In this document: piece by piece, positions 33,261 to 64,000 of the stretch
How positions within the stretch are numbered: the first letter of the stretch is position 1
How the letters are laid out: every line of letters begins with the position of its first letter
The notes under the pieces: generated by a model
Told to the model about the DNA's origin: nothing
The model's database searches: none
What the model saw: only the letters and a program-made list of their open reading frames with translations
NCBI RefSeq assembly: GCF_009852415.1
Contig: NZ_WOXS01000002.1
Location: 6,488,001-6,552,000 of the forward strand
DNA from: Streptomyces sp. Tu 3180
GTDB taxonomy: Bacteria > Actinomycetota > Actinomycetes > Streptomycetales > Streptomycetaceae
DNA: 64,000 nucleotides
Direction: 5' to 3'
Translations under genes and position numbers: made by a program

Positions 33261-33736
33261 GCGGACAGGCGCAGATCCGCGGCAGGCTGCCGCACCGCTA
33301 CCCCATGCTGCTCGTGGACCGGGTCACGCACGTCGAACCCGGCCGCGCGCTGACCGCCCTCAAGGCGGTCACCTGCAACGAGCCCTGGTACGCGGACCTG
33401 GGTCCGGACACCCCCGAGGAGGGTTTCGGCTACCCGAAACCGCTGCTCGTGGAGTCCTGGTGCCAGTCCGCGGGCGTCCTGGCCACCTGGGACGACCCCA
33501 ACCCCGATGTGCTGGCCGGCCAGGTCATGCTCTTCGGCGGCATGACCGGGGTCGAGTTCCACCGCACCGTGCTGCCCGGCGACGTCCTGGAGCACCGCGT
33601 GCGGGCGGAACGCAGGGTGGACGACACCGTGATGTTCGAGGGCGAGAGCCTGGTGGACGGCGAGACGGTGATGACCGTCGGCCGGATCGTCATGGCCTTC
33701 CGCCCGGCCGAAGTCCTGAGACCCGAAGCGAGCTGA
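33257..33736 (+). CDS. FabZ-like hotdog dehydratase subunit lacking the catalytic His (DH2)
   Basis: A 159-aa FabZ-like protein that begins with the FabZ signature LPHRYPMLLVDRVTHVEPG. Where FabZ has the catalytic HFPG loop, this protein reads EEGFGYPKPLLVESWCQSAG: the helix Glu and the QSAG motif are kept but no His is present. It therefore complements DH1, which has the His, and the pair is probably a heterodimer. GTG start overlapping the DH1 stop. Confidence 0.85.
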   Translation: MSGQAQIRGRLPHRYPMLLVDRVTHVEPGRALTALKAVTCNEPWYADLGPDTPEEGFGYPKPLLVESWCQSAGVLATWDDPNPDVLAGQVMLFGGMTGVEFHRTVLPGDVLEHRVRAERRVDDTVMFEGESLVDGETVMTVGRIVMAFRPAEVLRPEAS

Positions 33737-33745
33737 GCGAAGACC

Positions 33746-34492
33746 ATGCAGGACAACACTTCCCGGGTGGCCCTGGTCACCGGCGGATCACGCGGGATCG
33801 GACGGGCGTGCGTGCTGTCGCTCGCCCGCGACGGATTCGACGTCGCCTTCTGCTACCGCGCCGACGAGGAGGCGGCCCGGCAGCTGGAGAAGGAGGCCGG
33901 ACAGCTGGGCGTGCGCGTCATGTCCCGGCGGACGGACGTCACCGACGGCCCGGCCGTGCGCTCCTTCGTCGAGGAGGCGGAGGAGACGTTCGGCCCCGTC
34001 GACGCGGCGGTCACCGCCGCCGGGATCACCCGTGACAACCCCCTGGTGCTGATGGACGACGAGCAGTGGCACCAGGTCCTGGACACCAATCTCGACGGCG
34101 TCTACCACCTGTGCCGCGCGGTCGTCTTCTCCATGATGAAGCGCCGCACCGGCGCGATCGTCAACATCTCCTCGGTGGCGGGGGTGTACGGCCACGCCAG
34201 CCAGACCAACTACTCCGCCTCGAAGGCCGGCATCATCGGCCTGTCCCAGTCGCTGGCCAAGGAGGTCGGCCGCTCCGGGATCCGGGTCAACGCCGTCGCC
34301 CCCGGCTTCATCGACACCGACATGGTCGCCGCGATGAACGAGAAGGCCCGCAAGGACATCACCCGGACGATCCCGCTGCGCCGCATGGGCCGCGCCGAGG
34401 AGGTCGGCGACCTCGTCGCGTACCTGGTGTCGGACAAGGCCGAGTACATCACCGGTTCCGTCCTGCAGATCGACGGCGGCATCACCATCTGA
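33746..34492 (+). CDS. 3-oxoacyl-ACP reductase (FabG type)
   Basis: Short-chain dehydrogenase ketoreductase (248 aa). The nucleotide-binding motif is VTGGSRGIGRACV, the NNAG equivalent is TAAGITRDN, the active-site Ser-Tyr-Lys are in VNISSVAGVYGHASQTNYSASKAG-type sequence (Ser and Tyr in SSVAGVYGHASQTNYSASK), and the C-terminus ends VLQIDGGITI like FabG. It reduces the beta-keto group on the ACP with NADPH before dehydration by DH1/DH2. It follows DH2 by 9 bases and closes the reducing set. Confidence 0.95.
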   Translation: MQDNTSRVALVTGGSRGIGRACVLSLARDGFDVAFCYRADEEAARQLEKEAGQLGVRVMSRRTDVTDGPAVRSFVEEAEETFGPVDAAVTAAGITRDNPLVLMDDEQWHQVLDTNLDGVYHLCRAVVFSMMKRRTGAIVNISSVAGVYGHASQTNYSASKAGIIGLSQSLAKEVGRSGIRVNAVAPGFIDTDMVAAMNEKARKDITRTIPLRRMGRAEEVGDLVAYLVSDKAEYITGSVLQIDGGITI

Positions 34493-34576
34493 CCACCGGA
34501 CGGCCCGCGACACCCGGCCGTCCGCCCCGGCCCGATCCGTGACCGGCGGCAGCACTCAGCATGTTTGGAGGCGGTG

Positions 34577-35197
34577 ATGGCCCGAAAGAGGCCACGCTGG
34601 TACTTCTCGTTCCGCAGTCCCTACTCGTGGATGGCCTACCGGGACCTGATGGCCGACCACCGGGACGTCGCGGAACGCATCGACTGGTTCCCCTTCTGGG
34701 AGCCGGACCCGGAGACGAGCGACCACCTGGAGCAGGCCGGCGTCCGGCTGCCGTACGTGGCGATGTCGAGGGAGAAGCACCTCTACATCCTCCAGGACGT
34801 GCGCCGGCTCGCCCGTGACCGCGGCCTGGAGATGGTGTGGCCGGTCGACCGCGAACCCCGGTGGGAGGTGTCGCACCTGGCGTACCTGGTGGCCGACGAG
34901 CTGGGCCGCGGACGGGAGTTCATCGAGGCCGTCTACCGGGCCCGGTGGGAGGAGGGCCGGGACATCTCCGACCCGGCCGTCATCGCGGACGTCGCCGAGC
35001 GCGTCGGGCTGGACCCGGTGCGCCTGTCCACCGCGTGCGACGATCCGGCCGTCCGCGAGCACGGTCTGCGGGCCCTCGACTCCCTTTACCGCGACGGTGT
35101 CTTCGGGGTCCCGTTCTTCATCGACGGCTACGAGAAGTTCTGGGGAGTGGACCGGCTGCCCGGATTCGTCTCCTCGGTCCGTTCCCGCGCCGCCTGA
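34577..35197 (+). CDS. DsbA/kappa-GST-like isomerase (2-hydroxychromene-2-carboxylate isomerase family)
   Basis: A 206-aa thioredoxin-fold protein with an inserted helical domain. It opens WYFSFRSPYSWMAYRDL, where SPYS replaces the CxxC of DsbA, as in 2-hydroxychromene-2-carboxylate isomerase and kappa-class glutathione transferases; the cis-Pro loop is DGVFGVPFFIDGYEKFWG. These enzymes use a low-molecular-weight thiol to isomerise double bonds. Members of this family recur in clusters for cinnamoyl lipopeptides (family knowledge), where a trans-to-cis isomerisation permits ring closure of a polyene. The ATG at 34577 has GGAGG five bases upstream. Its presence is the best hint that the acyl chain is a cinnamoyl-type group rather than a simple polyene. 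Confidence 0.85.
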   Translation: MARKRPRWYFSFRSPYSWMAYRDLMADHRDVAERIDWFPFWEPDPETSDHLEQAGVRLPYVAMSREKHLYILQDVRRLARDRGLEMVWPVDREPRWEVSHLAYLVADELGRGREFIEAVYRARWEEGRDISDPAVIADVAERVGLDPVRLSTACDDPAVREHGLRALDSLYRDGVFGVPFFIDGYEKFWGVDRLPGFVSSVRSRAA

Positions 35198-35265
35198 ACG
35201 ACCCGTCGCCCCTTTCGACCACATCCGCACATCCCGATCACCGAGCCCCAGTGAAGGAGCCCGAC

Positions 35266-35478
35266 ATGGCGACCAACCCGTTCGAAGACGACAACGCGAG
35301 CTACTACGTCCTGGTCAACGACGAGAACCAGCACTCGCTGTGGCCCGTGTTCGCCGAGGTGCCCGCCGGCTGGACCGTCGTGTTCGGCGAGGCGTCCCGG
35401 CAGGCCTGCCTCGACCACGTCACCGAGAACTGGACCGACATGCGGCCCAGGAGCCTCGCGGCGGCCATGGACGCCTGA
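35266..35478 (+). CDS. MbtH-like protein
   Basis: A 70-aa NRPS accessory protein that binds and stabilises adenylation domains. It has the family's invariant pattern: NPFEDDNASYYVLVNDENQH, then SLWPVFAEVPAGW and the final WTDMRP segment. AAGGAG precedes the ATG at good distance. Its position directly before the NRPS genes is standard. A strong hairpin follows the gene. Confidence 0.97.
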   Translation: MATNPFEDDNASYYVLVNDENQHSLWPVFAEVPAGWTVVFGEASRQACLDHVTENWTDMRPRSLAAAMDA

Positions 35479-35533
35479 CCAGGGCGTCCCGCAGGAACGC
35501 GCGGCCCCCGATCCGGCCGGCCGCGCCCCGGGC

Positions 35534-35575
35534 AGAGGGCCCGGTGGGCGAGGTGCGACGCCCACCGGGCCCTCT
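35534..35575. terminator. Strong hairpin between MbtH and NRPS1
   Basis: AGAGGGCCCGGTGGGCG (35534-35550) and CGCCCACCGGGCCCTCT (35559-35575) form a perfect 17-bp stem with an 8-nt loop, followed by a pyrimidine-rich stretch. It looks like the terminator of the polyketide/MbtH operon. The NRPS genes would then be transcribed from their own promoter in 35580-35757, where TTGACC near 35650 is the only -35-like hexamer noticed. Confidence 0.7.
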
Positions 35576-35757
35576 TCCCGTCTTTCCGGTGGCAGCTTGA
35601 TGCAGCCGCCATTGTCCGTCTTCCGAAGCCGGTGCCACAGTGCTCGGAATTGACCAACGTCGGCCATGTCCGGTCGCGGATCCAACCGCCGGGATATCTG
35701 CCGCACACACATCGCGTAATCCCTGCCAAGGCGATCCGCTAGAGGTGGAAGAGAATC

Positions 35758-64000
<28,243 letters not shown>

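Overview
The window reads as the chromosome of a Streptomyces or close relative. The DNA is very G+C rich with almost all third codon positions G or C, GTG starts are common, genes are often coupled by ATGA or GTGA overlaps, and the primary-metabolism genes have the actinobacterial gene order.

Positions 1-9500, minus strand: an assimilatory sulfur operon. It reads from a short Cys-containing leader peptide (8730) through ferredoxin sulfite reductase, a two-CxxC zinc-ribbon protein, APS reductase cysH, APS kinase cysC, ATP sulfurylase cysD/cysN, and a sulfonate/taurine-type ABC transporter (lipoprotein, ATPase, and a permease cut by the window edge). A GNAT acetyltransferase lies upstream of it. 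Positions 9500-19200: a patchwork of housekeeping or accessory genes (secreted propeller-like protein, GAF-domain regulator, AidB-like acyl-CoA dehydrogenase, YihY-type membrane protein, NmrA-like oxidoreductase, two AraC regulators, a VOC protein and a small L7/L12-like protein). Five of these start 6-7 nt after a TAnnnT hexamer, as leaderless mRNAs would. Positions 19204-20484 hold no convincing gene and form the left border of the next region.

Positions 20485-64000, plus strand: a lipopeptide biosynthetic gene cluster that runs off the right edge. Two related LuxR-type regulators are followed by a discrete-enzyme (type II) reducing polyketide system: malonyl-ACP transacylase, type II thioesterase, two ACPs, two ketosynthases with intact Cys-His-His, two ketosynthase-like proteins without catalytic residues (chain-length-factor-like), an unequal pair of FabZ/FabA-type hotdog dehydratases, a FabG-type ketoreductase, a tandem-hotdog thioesterase, an alpha/beta hydrolase and a DsbA/kappa-GST-like isomerase of the 2-hydroxychromene-2-carboxylate isomerase family. 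This set matches systems that build polyene or cinnamoyl acyl chains. Embedded in it are three consecutive DsrE/TusD-like small proteins, which I do not associate with this kind of cluster.

An MbtH protein and two NRPS genes follow. NRPS1 (35758-57358) encodes five modules, C-A-T-E / C-A-T-E / C-A-T / C-A-T-E / C-A-T-E, but its frame is broken by two one-base losses in homopolymers (near 50190 and 51557). NRPS2 (from 57355) carries C-A-T / C-A-T / C... before the window ends. Specificity pockets read by eye predict acyl-D-(allo)Thr - D-Phe-like - X - D-Tyr-like - D-(probably basic) - X - Ser - ..., where the two X modules have essentially identical adenylation-domain DNA. The type II PKS would make an unsaturated acyl chain on an ACP, the first C domain would transfer it to Thr, and the NRPS would extend the peptide. 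Release and tailoring genes are presumably beyond the window.
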